Part shown: piece after piece, positions 53,570-62,976 of the stretch
Layout: each line of letters opens with the position of its first letter
How positions within the stretch are numbered: the first letter of the stretch is position 1
Assembly (NCBI GenBank): GCA_045105615.1
Contig: JBGCDS010000008.1
Span: 47,642 to 111,641, forward strand
Source of the DNA: UBA1858 sp045105615
Lineage (GTDB): Bacteria; Pseudomonadota; Gammaproteobacteria; UBA4575
Reading direction: 5' to 3'
DNA: 64,000 bases
Notes under the pieces: generated by a model
The model's input: the letters and a program-made list of their open reading frames with translations, nothing else
What the model was told of the DNA's origin: nothing
The model's database searches: none
Made by a program: the position numbers and the translations under genes

Positions 53570-54601
53570 TTATTTCCCTTTATCCATTCTTTCTAATTTT
53601 TTTATTATATCATTGACTCGTTTAAACAACGCATCAAGATCCTTGAATCTCGCAGCACTACGTAACCAACTTTTATTATCTTGTGCAGTTGTACCTGACG
53701 AATATAGCCCTGGCTTCGTGATCGACTTTCGAATAGCTGTCATGCCAGATACTTGCACGCCATCAGCTATTTGAATATGGCCCTGGATACCCGCAGCCGC
53801 ACCAATAGCACAATGTTTACCGATTACAGTACTTCCCGCAATCCCGGTACACCCAGCAATTGCAGTATGAGCACCAATAATAACGTTATGGGCAATTTGA
53901 ATTTGATTGTCTAACTTAGCCCCCTGTTCGATAATAGTATCTTTTAGCGCGCCTCTATCAATCGTAGTATTTGCACCAATTTCCACATCGTCTCCAAGCA
54001 CCACTCGACCTAACTGGGGAATCTTTTCCCAAACTCCATTATCGTTAGCCAGACCAAAACCATCACTAGCAATTACCGCACCCGGATGAATGATTACACG
54101 CTCACCCATAATGACAGGTCCCACAATGCTAACGCGAGCAATCAAGCGTGATGAGGCGCCAATAAAAGATGGTGCGGTAATAATTGTTCCAGGACCAATA
54201 TGACAATCACTCCCAATAGTGCATTTTTCCGAGATGACTACATTAGGACCAATATAAACATTATCTGCGATTTCGCAGTTATCATGAATCACTGCTGACG
54301 GATGAATACCAGGAAGTTGCCCAACATCAGGATGCAGCAGCTTTGCAGCACGAGCAAAACTCAGATATGGATTATCAGATACTAAAGCTGTGGCGTTGCA
54401 ATGTGAAACCAATGCCTCAGGCACTATCACTGCAGTGGCTTTTGTTTGCTTAAGATTATTTAAGTACTGCTTAGAAGCCGCAAATGAAAGACTTCCTTGT
54501 TTTGATTCATTCAAGTCTGCTACATGAGTAACTTCAGCATCAGCATCACCAAGAACATCAACCCCTATTTCGCGAGCTAACTCACGAACACTATAAGTCA
54601 T
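53570..54601 (-). CDS. lpxD: UDP-3-O-acylglucosamine N-acyltransferase
   Basis: LpxD adds the second 3-hydroxyacyl chain to the 2-amino group of the lipid A precursor. An N-terminal uridine-binding domain (about 1-100) precedes a left-handed beta-helix of hexapeptide repeats (100-310). The catalytic histidine is in NQIQIAHNVIIG, and a C-terminal helical extension ends the protein. The frame opens with TTG at 54613. The ATG at 54601 gives about 343 residues starting MTYSVRELA, the usual length, and is preferred. It lies between skp and fabZ as in E. coli. Confidence 0.95.
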   Translation of the reverse strand: MTYSVRELAREIGVDVLGDADAEVTHVADLNESKQGSLSFAASKQYLNNLKQTKATAVIVPEALVSHCNATALVSDNPYLSFARAAKLLHPDVGQLPGIHPSAVIHDNCEIADNVYIGPNVVISEKCTIGSDCHIGPGTIITAPSFIGASSRLIARVSIVGPVIMGERVIIHPGAVIASDGFGLANDNGVWEKIPQLGRVVLGDDVEIGANTTIDRGALKDTIIEQGAKLDNQIQIAHNVIIGAHTAIAGCTGIAGSTVIGKHCAIGAAAGIQGHIQIADGVQVSGMTAIRKSITKPGLYSSGTTAQDNKSWLRSAARFKDLDALFKRVNDIIKKLERMDKGK

Positions 54602-54627
54602 ATTATTCTTCAAGTAATTATGAACGA

Positions 54628-55134
54628 CTACTGACCGGAATTAAGTTTTTGCAGAATTTGATCGGTTATATCAACTTGAGGACTGGCATATAGAACCGCT
54701 TGAGTTAACACAAGATCGTAATTTTTTTGCTCAGAAAACTTCTTAATCACTTCATAAACTTTTTTCTGTAATGCACCAATCTCTTCATTTCGACGAATAT
54801 TAATATCTTCACGATATTCATCTCTCAAACGATTGTGGTCACGCTTCTTGCTTAAGATATCTCTTTCAAGCTGAACTCTATTTGATTCACTCATTATGCT
54901 GCCATCATTCTTTAGCTTTTCTTCTAACTTAAGGATTGCATCTCGTGAGGCACCTAATTGCTTGTCTCTACTAGAGAACTCACTCTCTAAGGCCTTACGA
55001 ACAGCTTGTCCCTGCTTGGACTTCTCCATCAATTTACCAAAATTAACATAACCAATCTTTGACTCCGCATAAGCAACTGATGTAAAGCCAGTTAGCAGAA
55101 TCAATAAAATTACAATAATTCTTTGAATATTCAA
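54628..55134 (-). CDS. skp: OmpH/Skp family periplasmic chaperone
   Basis: Skp is a trimeric periplasmic chaperone that carries unfolded outer-membrane proteins to the Bam complex. The 168-residue precursor has a signal peptide (cleaving after VAYA near residue 23), then KIGYVNFGKLMEKSKQG. A long charged coiled coil (about 45-125) forms the tentacle arms, and the protein closes with a short beta strand. The start codon is TTG at 55134, supported by a strong AGGAGA site six bases upstream and by the signal peptide. An in-frame stop just above leaves no other choice. It follows bamA by 15 bases. Confidence 0.93.
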   Translation of the reverse strand: MNIQRIIVILLILLTGFTSVAYAESKIGYVNFGKLMEKSKQGQAVRKALESEFSSRDKQLGASRDAILKLEEKLKNDGSIMSESNRVQLERDILSKKRDHNRLRDEYREDINIRRNEEIGALQKKVYEVIKKFSEQKNYDLVLTQAVLYASPQVDITDQILQKLNSGQ

Positions 55135-55149
55135 TTCACTTCTCCTGAG

Positions 55150-57444
55150 TTAGAAACTTGTACCAAGTTCAAACTGAAATGGCTCTGTTTCATCATCTTC
55201 ATCATCATTAAATGGACTTGCAAAACTTAATGTAACCCCACCTAGTCCTGTTATTAAGTTTATCTCCAACCCAGCACTTCCACGCAACTCACTGGTTTCA
55301 AAATCATCGTATTCCTCAAACACATTACCTATATCTGCAAATATACCCAGCCTAAACCTCGAAGGATCCGCTAATGATGGAATTGGAAAATAAATTTCTA
55401 CGCCCGCAGTAGTTAAGAAATTACCACCAAAAGCATCGTCCTCAGAATCTTGTGGTCCTAGGGTATTATCCCTAAAGCCACGAACCGTATCAGATCCCCC
55501 AGCTCGAAATTTTTCGAAAAATGGCAAATCCGTAGTACTACCAAAACTATCTCCATAGCCTATTTCAGAACGCGTAGAAAGAGTAAAAGTGTCATTTAGC
55601 GGATAGAGCCAGATATGTTCATGACTGACTTTATAGTACTCAAGATCACTTGAGGGGACTGTAAATTCAAATCTTGCTCGATGAAAAAGACCTTTAGTTC
55701 CAAATGTTCTTCGGTTTCGACTATCGTGAGAATAAATACCCGTTAGATTGAAGTTAAGAAAATCATCACCATTATCATCTAGAAACCCAACCACCTCATC
55801 AGAAGAGTTGCTACTAGTTGTTATCTGAGTGGTTCTGACATCACCAACAACACTAACTCTATCAACTTCAGTTAGAGGGATACCATAATTAGCACGTAAA
55901 CTAAACTGATCCGAATCAAAATCAGAAATATCTGCCTCTTCAGCATCGGTAGAAATATAGCTAAACCCAAATCCTCTACTTACACCATCAATCGTGTAAT
56001 AGGGGTCACTATAAGAAAAATCATAAACTGTGTTTACTCTACTAGTATTAATTCGAAAAGAAACTTCTTTGCCAGATCCTAAAAAATTATCTTGGCTAAC
56101 ACTAGTTGTAACAACAGGGCCTTGGCTATCGGAAAAACCAGCCCCAATCGAGAAACTACCAGCAAGACGCTCAGAAACCGCAATATTAATATCAACAACG
56201 TCATCTTCACCTGGAATTTGCACAGTATCAATTTCAACAGCTTCAACAAATGCCAATCGCTGAATTCTTCTTCGAGAAGCTTCTATGCCAGATTGAGAAT
56301 ACCACCCACCTTCCATTTGTCTCAGCTCGCGACGAAACACTTCATCACGGCTAAACTGATTTCCAACCACGTTCACTCTACGCACATAAACTCTTTTGCC
56401 AGGGTCTATGAAAAACGTCAGAGCCACAGTGTTATTTTCCTCATCCACATCAGGAATTGGGTTAACTCGTGCAAAAGCATAACCATCAGCGCCTAAACGA
56501 TTTGATATCCGTGAGGATGAAGCAACAACCTGGCTTCGTGAAAATATCTCTCCCACCTCAATAACCAACAAATCCCTTAACTCTTGCTCCGGTACTTCAA
56601 AGTTACCTGCCAATTTAATGTCCGTAAGCGTGTATTGATTACCCTCATTGACATTAATAGTTATAAAAATATCTTTCTTATCTGGTGTAATAGAAACTTG
56701 AGTAGAATCAACTGAAAAATTCAGATATCCAGTATTTAGATATTGAGAGCGCAACTGCTCAAGATCAGCTGACAACCTCTGCTTAGAATAATTATTGTTA
56801 TCTGCCCAAATTTTCCAAAATGGTTTATTCCCAGACTCAAATTCTTTCTTCAATTCTTTATCTTGATAAACTGAATTTCCGACAATATTTACATCTTTTA
56901 TTTTCGCCACCTTACCTTCAGCTATCTGAATTTTCACATCGACCCTATTACGCGCCAATTCTGTAGTTAAGGTTTTAATTTGCACGTTATATTTGCCGCG
57001 TGCAAAATATTGTTGGAGCAGTTCATTCTCTAAACGATCCAACACTGAACGATTCAAAACTCTACCGGGTGCAATACCGATATCAGTTAAACTTTCAATT
57101 AGCTGTTCATCAGGGATATCTTTATTTCCAACAATATCTATCGATGCTATTCCGGGACGTTCTTTTATCTCTACAATCAGGACCGAATTTTCAAGGCGTA
57201 GTACTACATCACTGAATAATTCAGTCTTATATAGTTCACGTATTACTTCAGCAGAATCAGTATCAGTAAATACATCTCCCACTTTAACCGGGATATAAGT
57301 AAAGACAGTGCCAGGTTCTATCCTTTCTAAACCATCAATAACAATATCTCGAATTTTAAAAGGCTCAGCACTCGCCGTGCTTACGCACAACAATACTAGC
57401 GACAGGATAAATGTTTTTATTATTCTTATTATCACGTTTACCAT
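55150..57444 (-). CDS. bamA: Outer membrane protein assembly factor BamA
   Basis: BamA is the essential Omp85 insertase for outer-membrane beta-barrels. The 764-residue precursor has a signal peptide (cleaving after STASA near residue 26). Five POTRA domains follow (about 27-425), then a 16-strand barrel. The L6 motif VRGF is present in GSDTVRGFRDNTLGP. The last strand ends in an aromatic residue (FQFELGTSF), the outer-membrane targeting signature. The turn before the last strand is unusually acidic (NDDEDDETEP), and another acidic loop contains GFLDDNGDDF. It lies between rseP and skp as in most Gammaproteobacteria. Confidence 0.96.
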   Translation of the reverse strand: MVNVIIRIIKTFILSLVLLCVSTASAEPFKIRDIVIDGLERIEPGTVFTYIPVKVGDVFTDTDSAEVIRELYKTELFSDVVLRLENSVLIVEIKERPGIASIDIVGNKDIPDEQLIESLTDIGIAPGRVLNRSVLDRLENELLQQYFARGKYNVQIKTLTTELARNRVDVKIQIAEGKVAKIKDVNIVGNSVYQDKELKKEFESGNKPFWKIWADNNNYSKQRLSADLEQLRSQYLNTGYLNFSVDSTQVSITPDKKDIFITINVNEGNQYTLTDIKLAGNFEVPEQELRDLLVIEVGEIFSRSQVVASSSRISNRLGADGYAFARVNPIPDVDEENNTVALTFFIDPGKRVYVRRVNVVGNQFSRDEVFRRELRQMEGGWYSQSGIEASRRRIQRLAFVEAVEIDTVQIPGEDDVVDINIAVSERLAGSFSIGAGFSDSQGPVVTTSVSQDNFLGSGKEVSFRINTSRVNTVYDFSYSDPYYTIDGVSRGFGFSYISTDAEEADISDFDSDQFSLRANYGIPLTEVDRVSVVGDVRTTQITTSSNSSDEVVGFLDDNGDDFLNFNLTGIYSHDSRNRRTFGTKGLFHRARFEFTVPSSDLEYYKVSHEHIWLYPLNDTFTLSTRSEIGYGDSFGSTTDLPFFEKFRAGGSDTVRGFRDNTLGPQDSEDDAFGGNFLTTAGVEIYFPIPSLADPSRFRLGIFADIGNVFEEYDDFETSELRGSAGLEINLITGLGGVTLSFASPFNDDEDDETEPFQFELGTSF

Positions 57445-57453
57445 TCAATTTAA

Positions 57454-58815
57454 TTAGCTAAAAACTCGTTGGAAGTCATTATAAAAAGCCAACGACATCA
57501 ATCCAGCCAACATAAAAATTCCAATTTTTTGTCCTACCAATTGTGTCGCTTCAGACACAGGACTCCCTTTAACCATCTCGATCAAATAGTACATTAAGTG
57601 ACCACCATCTAAAATCGGAACTGGCATTAGGTTAAGTATACCAATACTGATGCTAATGATCGCTAACGTACTGAGAAATGTTGCCAGACCAAGCTGAGCC
57701 GAAATACCTGCATACTCTGCAATAGAGATGGGGCCGCTGATATTTTTAACGGACGCCTGCCCGGTTAACAACTTGCCCAGCAGTTTAACTGTCAGAACAC
57801 TCATATCAAGCGTTTTTGTTGCGCCTTTCGCAATGGAATCAACAATACCCTCACGGATGGTGATTTGACGCTTTTCTCGTTCGCTTTGATTAATCCAGGG
57901 ATACGCCCCTATTCTTCCAATATTAAGGCCACCAACCTGTTCAGATGCAGGGGTAAGACTGGCACTTATCTGTTCTGAATTTCTTAATACTTCTAGCGCT
58001 ATTGGCGTTGCTGGGTTGGCTTGAACGATTTTCACCCAATGCGCCCAGTCCAAAACAACCTCTCCATTAGCTGATAAAATCGCATCACCTTCTTTGAAGC
58101 CCTGTTGCTCAGCAGCACTACCTGAAGTGAATTCCCCTAATTTAGCGTCTAACCTCATACGCCAAGGTTCAACACCGATTTTCTCTAAAGGACTGCCTTC
58201 ATCCAACAACGCTTTTGTATCAGAAAGATCCAGCATCACTTGGGAAATTTCTTGCTGCTGGTTTCTTTTACTAATACTGACAATACCTGTTTTCAAACCT
58301 TCATTAATTAGCTCTATGCTCGCTTCTTCCCAGGTAGCAACGTCCCGTTGATTAACTTGCACCAACACATCCCCTTCGTTCAACCCTGCTTGATAAGCCA
58401 AGCTATCTTTTTCAACCTTTCCAATCTCTGGAACAATTCCTTGCACACCAACGATATACATACAGGCATAGGCAAATACAGCAAAGATAAAGTTAAATAA
58501 CGGTCCGGCTGCAGCAATGGCAAATCTTGACCCCACTGGCTGTCGATTAAATGCATATTGCTCTTCGTGAGGCTCAACATGACCTTCACGCTCATCTAAC
58601 ATTTTCACGTAACCGCCAAGAGGAATTGAAGCGAGCACATATTCCACACCACTTTTAGGAGAAACATAACGTAATAATGAGCGACCAAAACCAACCGAAA
58701 ATCTCAACACCTTAACGCCAAGCAAACGTGCAACTATAAAGTGACCAAATTCATGCACTGTCACGATCACACTAACCGCAACAATAAAAGACACTACACT
58801 AATTAAAATATTCAT
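57454..58815 (-). CDS. rseP: Site-2 metalloprotease RseP
   Basis: RseP cleaves anti-sigma factors and signal-peptide remnants within the inner membrane, for example RseA in the envelope stress response. The 453-residue protein has the zinc motif HEFGH (21-25) in its first membrane segment. Two tandem PDZ domains follow (about 115-290), and the third zinc ligand lies in NLMPVPILDGGHLMYYLIE near residue 400. Four membrane helices are visible. It is nine bases upstream of bamA and ten bases after dxr, so stress-response proteolysis and outer-membrane assembly share a transcript. Confidence 0.96.
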   Translation of the reverse strand: MNILISVVSFIVAVSVIVTVHEFGHFIVARLLGVKVLRFSVGFGRSLLRYVSPKSGVEYVLASIPLGGYVKMLDEREGHVEPHEEQYAFNRQPVGSRFAIAAAGPLFNFIFAVFAYACMYIVGVQGIVPEIGKVEKDSLAYQAGLNEGDVLVQVNQRDVATWEEASIELINEGLKTGIVSISKRNQQQEISQVMLDLSDTKALLDEGSPLEKIGVEPWRMRLDAKLGEFTSGSAAEQQGFKEGDAILSANGEVVLDWAHWVKIVQANPATPIALEVLRNSEQISASLTPASEQVGGLNIGRIGAYPWINQSEREKRQITIREGIVDSIAKGATKTLDMSVLTVKLLGKLLTGQASVKNISGPISIAEYAGISAQLGLATFLSTLAIISISIGILNLMPVPILDGGHLMYYLIEMVKGSPVSEATQLVGQKIGIFMLAGLMSLAFYNDFQRVFS

Positions 58816-58825
58816 ATATCAAAGG

Positions 58826-60022
58826 TTAGCTGATTAACTCTAGAATTTTTTGAGTGGCTGTTTGACGCGCATATTGATCTATTTCCAATACAGCTTCGAC
58901 GCTATCAACCGCCACAGGTTCCAATTTTTCAACAACATTCGCAACAACATTATATATATCTGGAAATTTGATTTTCCCATCCAAGAAAGATTGCACAACG
59001 ACTTCATTAGCCGCATTCATAATAGCAGGACAGGCACCACCTGTTTTCTGTACCTCAATCGCTAACTTAAGACAGGGAAAACGCTGAAAATCTGGTTCAA
59101 AAAACTCCAATCCACTATGCTTAGTCATATCTAACCCGTCTACACCAGAGTCAATCCTGCCGGGCCAGGCCAACGCATGAGCAATGGGTACGCGCATATC
59201 TGGATACCCCATATGCGCGAGCATAGAACCATCTTGATAAGTCACCATAGCATGAACAATAGACTGAGGATGAATCACAACATTGACCATCGACACATCA
59301 ATTGAAAACAATAAACATGCTTCAATTACCTCTAAACCCTTATTCATCATAGTCGCGGAATCAACTGAGATCTTTCTACCCATTTTCCACTTAGGATGAT
59401 TACACGCTTGATCCGGAGACATCTGCGCCAATTCAGATAAAGGCGTATGTAAAAATGGGCCACCAGATGCAGTTATAGTCACCTGCTTAACACCTGCTTT
59501 AACCTGCATATTTGCCAGGTTTTGCATACACTGAAAAACGGCATTATGTTCACTATCGATCGGCAACAAAGTCGCATGATTTTGTTCAGCAAGCAAAATA
59601 AGTATGTCCCCAGACATCACTAGTGCTTCTTTATTGGCTAATAATAATGTTTTACCTGCCTTAGCTGCCGCTAAAGTTGAGAGCAATCCAGCTGCACCGA
59701 CAATTGCAGCCATCACGCAATCCACTTCAGGTAACGAGGCAATAGTAATCAAGCCTTCACTACCGACTATTAATTCTGGTGGAGAATCTAACTGTGAAGC
59801 TTTTTGCCTAAATTCACTTGCGGCAGTTACATCAGTGAGCACCACATATTCAGGAGAAAACTTTTTTGACTGCTCGATCAACTCATCTATAGATCGCCTA
59901 GCACCTAGCGCCACTACATGAAACTTATCTGAGTTTCGTTCAATCACATCCAATGTACTTCTACCAACGCTGCCAGTTGAACCCAGTATTGCAATGCCTT
60001 TGGATTGGTTATTATCTTGCAC
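58826..60022 (-). CDS. dxr: 1-deoxy-D-xylulose 5-phosphate reductoisomerase
   Basis: Dxr commits carbon to the MEP pathway by converting DXP to methylerythritol phosphate with NADPH. The 398 residues include the NADPH loop ILGSTGSVGRSTLDVI, LLANKEALVMSG and metal-binding DSEHNAVFQC. ITASGGPF, WKMGRKISVDSATMMNKGLE (split around residue 210) and EACLLF follow. The start is GTG at 60022 with no clear Shine-Dalgarno at normal spacing, but the N-terminus fits the family. It lies three bases after cdsA. IspD and IspF of the same pathway are encoded in the other arm of this cluster. Confidence 0.95.
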   Translation of the reverse strand: MQDNNQSKGIAILGSTGSVGRSTLDVIERNSDKFHVVALGARRSIDELIEQSKKFSPEYVVLTDVTAASEFRQKASQLDSPPELIVGSEGLITIASLPEVDCVMAAIVGAAGLLSTLAAAKAGKTLLLANKEALVMSGDILILLAEQNHATLLPIDSEHNAVFQCMQNLANMQVKAGVKQVTITASGGPFLHTPLSELAQMSPDQACNHPKWKMGRKISVDSATMMNKGLEVIEACLLFSIDVSMVNVVIHPQSIVHAMVTYQDGSMLAHMGYPDMRVPIAHALAWPGRIDSGVDGLDMTKHSGLEFFEPDFQRFPCLKLAIEVQKTGGACPAIMNAANEVVVQSFLDGKIKFPDIYNVVANVVEKLEPVAVDSVEAVLEIDQYARQTATQKILELIS

Positions 60023-60025
60023 CCT

Positions 60026-60835
60026 CTATACCATCCAATACAAACCCAGCATAAAACCGGGTGATGCCGCCAGCAAACTATCAATTCTATCTAATACACC
60101 ACCATGACCGGGAATTAAGAAACCGCTATCTTTCCTACCAGCATTGCGTTTAAGCAAGCTCTCAAACAGGTCACCAACAACAGATATTAGTGCAGTCAGC
60201 ACACATAAAATCACAAAGTAGACTGCGGCACCCCATGTTAATTGTTCTTGCCATAACCATATCCCCACAAACGAAAACACAAAGGTTCCAACCATTGCAC
60301 CCAACACTCCTTCTCGGGTTTTACCTGGACTTAATTGCTCAGCAAGCTTGTTACGTCCAAATTTCTTGCCGGTAAAATAGGCAGCAATATCGGCAACCCA
60401 TACCAACATGAATAAAAACAATAACAGCGCCGGCCTTTGCTGATGCAAGCCAATCATTGCTAACCAACCAATCACTATGACAAAGTAACCGCTATAGTGA
60501 AGAAAACCATCAAGCAAATAATTTCCTAACCAAGAAGACTGATAAAATGAAAGTAGCAACAAGATAAATACCCAAAAACTCGCACCTGCCAACATAATTA
60601 AACGCACATGACTGTCATCCAGGACTAACCAGCATCCTCCTATCAGTCCTGCGCAGATCAACACATAAATTGTTTTTGCCAGCAATGTCTTAGCCACCAT
60701 GGAACCCCACTCCCATGCACCGGCCAAGGCAATCACTGCTAATAAACCAGCAAACCAATCACTAGGCATCATCAAAATCGATAACACGACAAGAGGTGCC
60801 AGAATCACAGCGGTGATAATTCTTTGCTTAAGCAT
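60026..60835 (-). CDS. cdsA: Phosphatidate cytidylyltransferase
   Basis: CdsA makes CDP-diacylglycerol, the precursor of all membrane phospholipids, including the phosphatidylserine decarboxylated by Psd. The 269-residue integral membrane protein has about eight hydrophobic segments. The family signature lies near the C-terminus: SPGKTREGVLGAMVG around residue 168 and the GHGGVLDRIDSLLAASP stretch around 243. It overlaps uppS by eight bases upstream and is followed by dxr, the standard uppS-cdsA-dxr order. Confidence 0.95.
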   Translation of the reverse strand: MLKQRIITAVILAPLVVLSILMMPSDWFAGLLAVIALAGAWEWGSMVAKTLLAKTIYVLICAGLIGGCWLVLDDSHVRLIMLAGASFWVFILLLLSFYQSSWLGNYLLDGFLHYSGYFVIVIGWLAMIGLHQQRPALLLFLFMLVWVADIAAYFTGKKFGRNKLAEQLSPGKTREGVLGAMVGTFVFSFVGIWLWQEQLTWGAAVYFVILCVLTALISVVGDLFESLLKRNAGRKDSGFLIPGHGGVLDRIDSLLAASPGFMLGLYWMV

Positions 60836-61568
60836 TTGAGTCAGCTTCTATTTGTTCTTGGGTAAGACCAAATTTTCGTTTACGTTGAGCAAATTGCGCT
60901 AATGCAATGTGTAATTGCTGTTCATCAAACTCAGGCCAGAAAACATCCGTGTAATAAAATTCGGTATAAGCCATCTGCCATATCAAGAAATTACTAATTC
61001 TCTGTTCGCCCGCTGTACGTATAAACAAATCAGGATCAGGTATTGAACCCGTAGAAAGATAGCTAGAAAATTCTTGCTCGCCGAGATCATCAATCTTCAA
61101 CTGTTGATCCTGTACTTTTTGACAGATGTTTTTACATGCCTGAACAACATCCCATCGACCACCATAGTTGGCAGCAATATTTAATAAGAATTTATCATTA
61201 TCCGCTGTAATGTTTTCAGACTCTTCAATTCTATCTTGTAGCTTTTGACTAAAGCGCGTGCGATCACCAATAAATTTAAGTTGCACACCGTTTTCATTTA
61301 GTTTATTCACTTCTTTTTCCAGAGATGAAACAAATAAATCCATTAACGAGACCACTTCAGATTTAGGTCGATTCCAGTTCTCACTACTAAAGGCAAATAA
61401 AGTTAGCACTTTAATACCTGCTTTAGCACAGGCTTCTATGGTATTTCGAACGGCTTTTACCCCTTCTTTATGCCCAGCTGCTCTCGGAAGGAAACGTTTA
61501 TTAGCCCAGCGGCCATTGCCATCCATGACAATAGCTACATGATGCGGAATAGGTGGATTTTTTGACAT
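60828..61568 (-). CDS. uppS: Undecaprenyl diphosphate synthase
   Basis: UppS condenses isopentenyl diphosphate with farnesyl diphosphate to make the C55 carrier lipid for peptidoglycan and O-antigen. The catalytic aspartate is in VAIVMDGNGRWANKR near the N-terminus. Other family motifs are GHKEGVKAVRN, LTLFAFSSENWNRP, and RTAGEQRISNFLIWQMAYTE near the C-terminus (split by residue limits). The frame opens with GTG at 61583. The ATG at 61568 gives 246 residues and is preferred, although neither start has a clear ribosome-binding site. It lies 49 bases after frr. Confidence 0.95.
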   Translation of the reverse strand: MSKNPPIPHHVAIVMDGNGRWANKRFLPRAAGHKEGVKAVRNTIEACAKAGIKVLTLFAFSSENWNRPKSEVVSLMDLFVSSLEKEVNKLNENGVQLKFIGDRTRFSQKLQDRIEESENITADNDKFLLNIAANYGGRWDVVQACKNICQKVQDQQLKIDDLGEQEFSSYLSTGSIPDPDLFIRTAGEQRISNFLIWQMAYTEFYYTDVFWPEFDEQQLHIALAQFAQRKRKFGLTQEQIEADSNA

Positions 61569-61617
61569 GATTAACGTTGTCACGCTGCTAGTAAACTAAG
61601 CGCAACTGAAGTACGAA

Positions 61618-62175
61618 TTAAATTTCCATTAATTCTTTTTCTTTTTCAGCGAGCATATTGTCGATTTCTTTAATATGTTTATCAGTCAACTTTTGCACTA
61701 CTTCTAATGCACCACGCTCATCGTCCTCAGAAATTTCTTTCTCTTTTACTAGCTCTTTAAAGTCTGCATTGGCATCTCGACGAATATTTCTAACCGCTAC
61801 TTTGCCTTGCTCTGCTTCTTGGCGAACCAACTTAACAAAATCTTTTCTTCGCTCTTCAGTTAGCGCAGGTAGAGGCACGCGAATAACATCACCTGATGTC
61901 ACAGGATTAAGCCCCATATCTGAGCTCATAATTGCTTTCTCAATAACTGGTACTAGTGCTTTCTCCCATGGAGATACAGCCAGGGTACGCGCGTCTTCAA
62001 CCGACACAGTGGCGGCTTGCGCAATCGGCACTTCAGAACCGTAATAGTCAACTGTGACGTGATCTAGCAAACTAATATTTGCACGGCCGGTTCTAATTTT
62101 AGTTAATTCATTTCTTAATGATTCAATACTCTTTCCCATTCGGGTATCAGCATCTTTCTTAATATCTTCTATCAT
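61618..62175 (-). CDS. frr: Ribosome recycling factor
   Basis: Frr splits post-termination ribosomes together with EF-G. The 185 residues show the tRNA-like two-domain protein: a three-helix bundle starting MIEDIKKDADTRMGKSIESL and the family motif LRTGRA-type KIRTGRANISLLDHVTVDYYG (residues 27-47, split here). A central beta domain follows (about 31-104), then the conserved LTEERRKDFVKLVRQEAEQG region. It lies two bases after pyrH. Confidence 0.97.
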   Translation of the reverse strand: MIEDIKKDADTRMGKSIESLRNELTKIRTGRANISLLDHVTVDYYGSEVPIAQAATVSVEDARTLAVSPWEKALVPVIEKAIMSSDMGLNPVTSGDVIRVPLPALTEERRKDFVKLVRQEAEQGKVAVRNIRRDANADFKELVKEKEISEDDERGALEVVQKLTDKHIKEIDNMLAEKEKELMEI

Positions 62176-62177
62176 GA

Positions 62178-62900
62178 TTACTCACTCACTACCGACGTGC
62201 CAACATCTTCGCCTAGCGCGATGCGTTTTAGGTCGCCTTGGTTAAACATATTAAAAACTCTTAACGGAATTTTATTATCTCTACACATAACAATGGCAGT
62301 AGCATCCATCACGCTAAGCTTATCGCCCAACACTTGATCATAGGTTAACTGCTTATATAACTTTGCATCAGGATTAATCGCGGGATCAGAATCATAAACG
62401 CCATCGACTTTTGTGGCTTTCAACATTAGATCTGCATTGATTTCTGTTGCTCTTAAACTAGCCGCTGAATCAGTTGTGAAATATGGATTACCAGTACCCG
62501 CGGCAAATACAACCACGCGGCCTTTCTCTAAATGACGTACTGCTCGACGACGAATATAGTCTTCACATACTTGATTGATTTTAAGCGCAGACATGACACG
62601 ACAGTATTGACCTTCTCGTTCAACCGCATCCTGAAGCGCCAAACAGTTAATCACTGTGGCTAGCATGCCCATGTGATCACCTGTGACTCGATCCATGCCA
62701 CCCTGCGCTAATCCAGCACCGCGAAAAATATTTCCACCACCAATGACAACAGCCACCTGAACATCCAAACGAATTAATTCAATAATTTCTCTTGCGACAC
62801 GTGAAATAACTATCGGGTCTATGCCGTAATCAAACTGGCCCATCAAGGCCTCACCGCTCAGCTTAAGTAATATGCGCTTGTATTTGGGCTTTTCTGACAT
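62178..62900 (-). CDS. pyrH: Uridylate kinase
   Basis: PyrH phosphorylates UMP to UDP as a hexamer controlled by GTP and UTP. The 240 residues begin YKRILLKLSGEALMG. They show VIGGGNIFRG around residue 53, DHMGMLATVINCLALQDA around 73-90, and the FAAGTGNPYFTTDSAASLRA stretch around 132. Lys/Asp contacts in KATKVDGVYDSDP follow. A Rho-independent terminator lies between tsf and pyrH, so expression is probably reduced relative to rpsB-tsf unless a separate promoter exists. The uridylates it makes feed PyrG and the UDP-sugar steps of lipid A. Confidence 0.97.
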   Translation of the reverse strand: MSEKPKYKRILLKLSGEALMGQFDYGIDPIVISRVAREIIELIRLDVQVAVVIGGGNIFRGAGLAQGGMDRVTGDHMGMLATVINCLALQDAVEREGQYCRVMSALKINQVCEDYIRRRAVRHLEKGRVVVFAAGTGNPYFTTDSAASLRATEINADLMLKATKVDGVYDSDPAINPDAKLYKQLTYDQVLGDKLSVMDATAIVMCRDNKIPLRVFNMFNQGDLKRIALGEDVGTSVVSE

Positions 62901-62934
62901 TAACTAACCACCAATAATAAATGTAGATATGCAG

Positions 62935-62961
62935 GAACAAAAACGGGGGCTAAACCCCCGT
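62935..62961 (-). terminator. Rho-independent terminator downstream of tsf
   Basis: A 7-bp GC-rich stem (ACGGGGG / CCCCCGT, 62943-62949 and 62955-62961) with a five-base loop is followed, on the minus strand, by a TTTTTG run. It lies in the 76 bases between the tsf stop and the pyrH start, exactly where the rpsB-tsf transcript would be terminated or attenuated. Confidence 0.85.
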
Positions 62962-62976
62962 CTTGTAATACTAAAC

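Noticed and set aside
56092..56496. 134-codon plus-strand open frame opposite bamA
   Set aside because: It lies inside a well-supported bamA frame and has no signal or motif of its own.
61658..62044. 128-codon plus-strand open frame opposite frr
   Set aside because: It is antisense to ribosome recycling factor. The serine-rich product is typical of reversed coding sequence.
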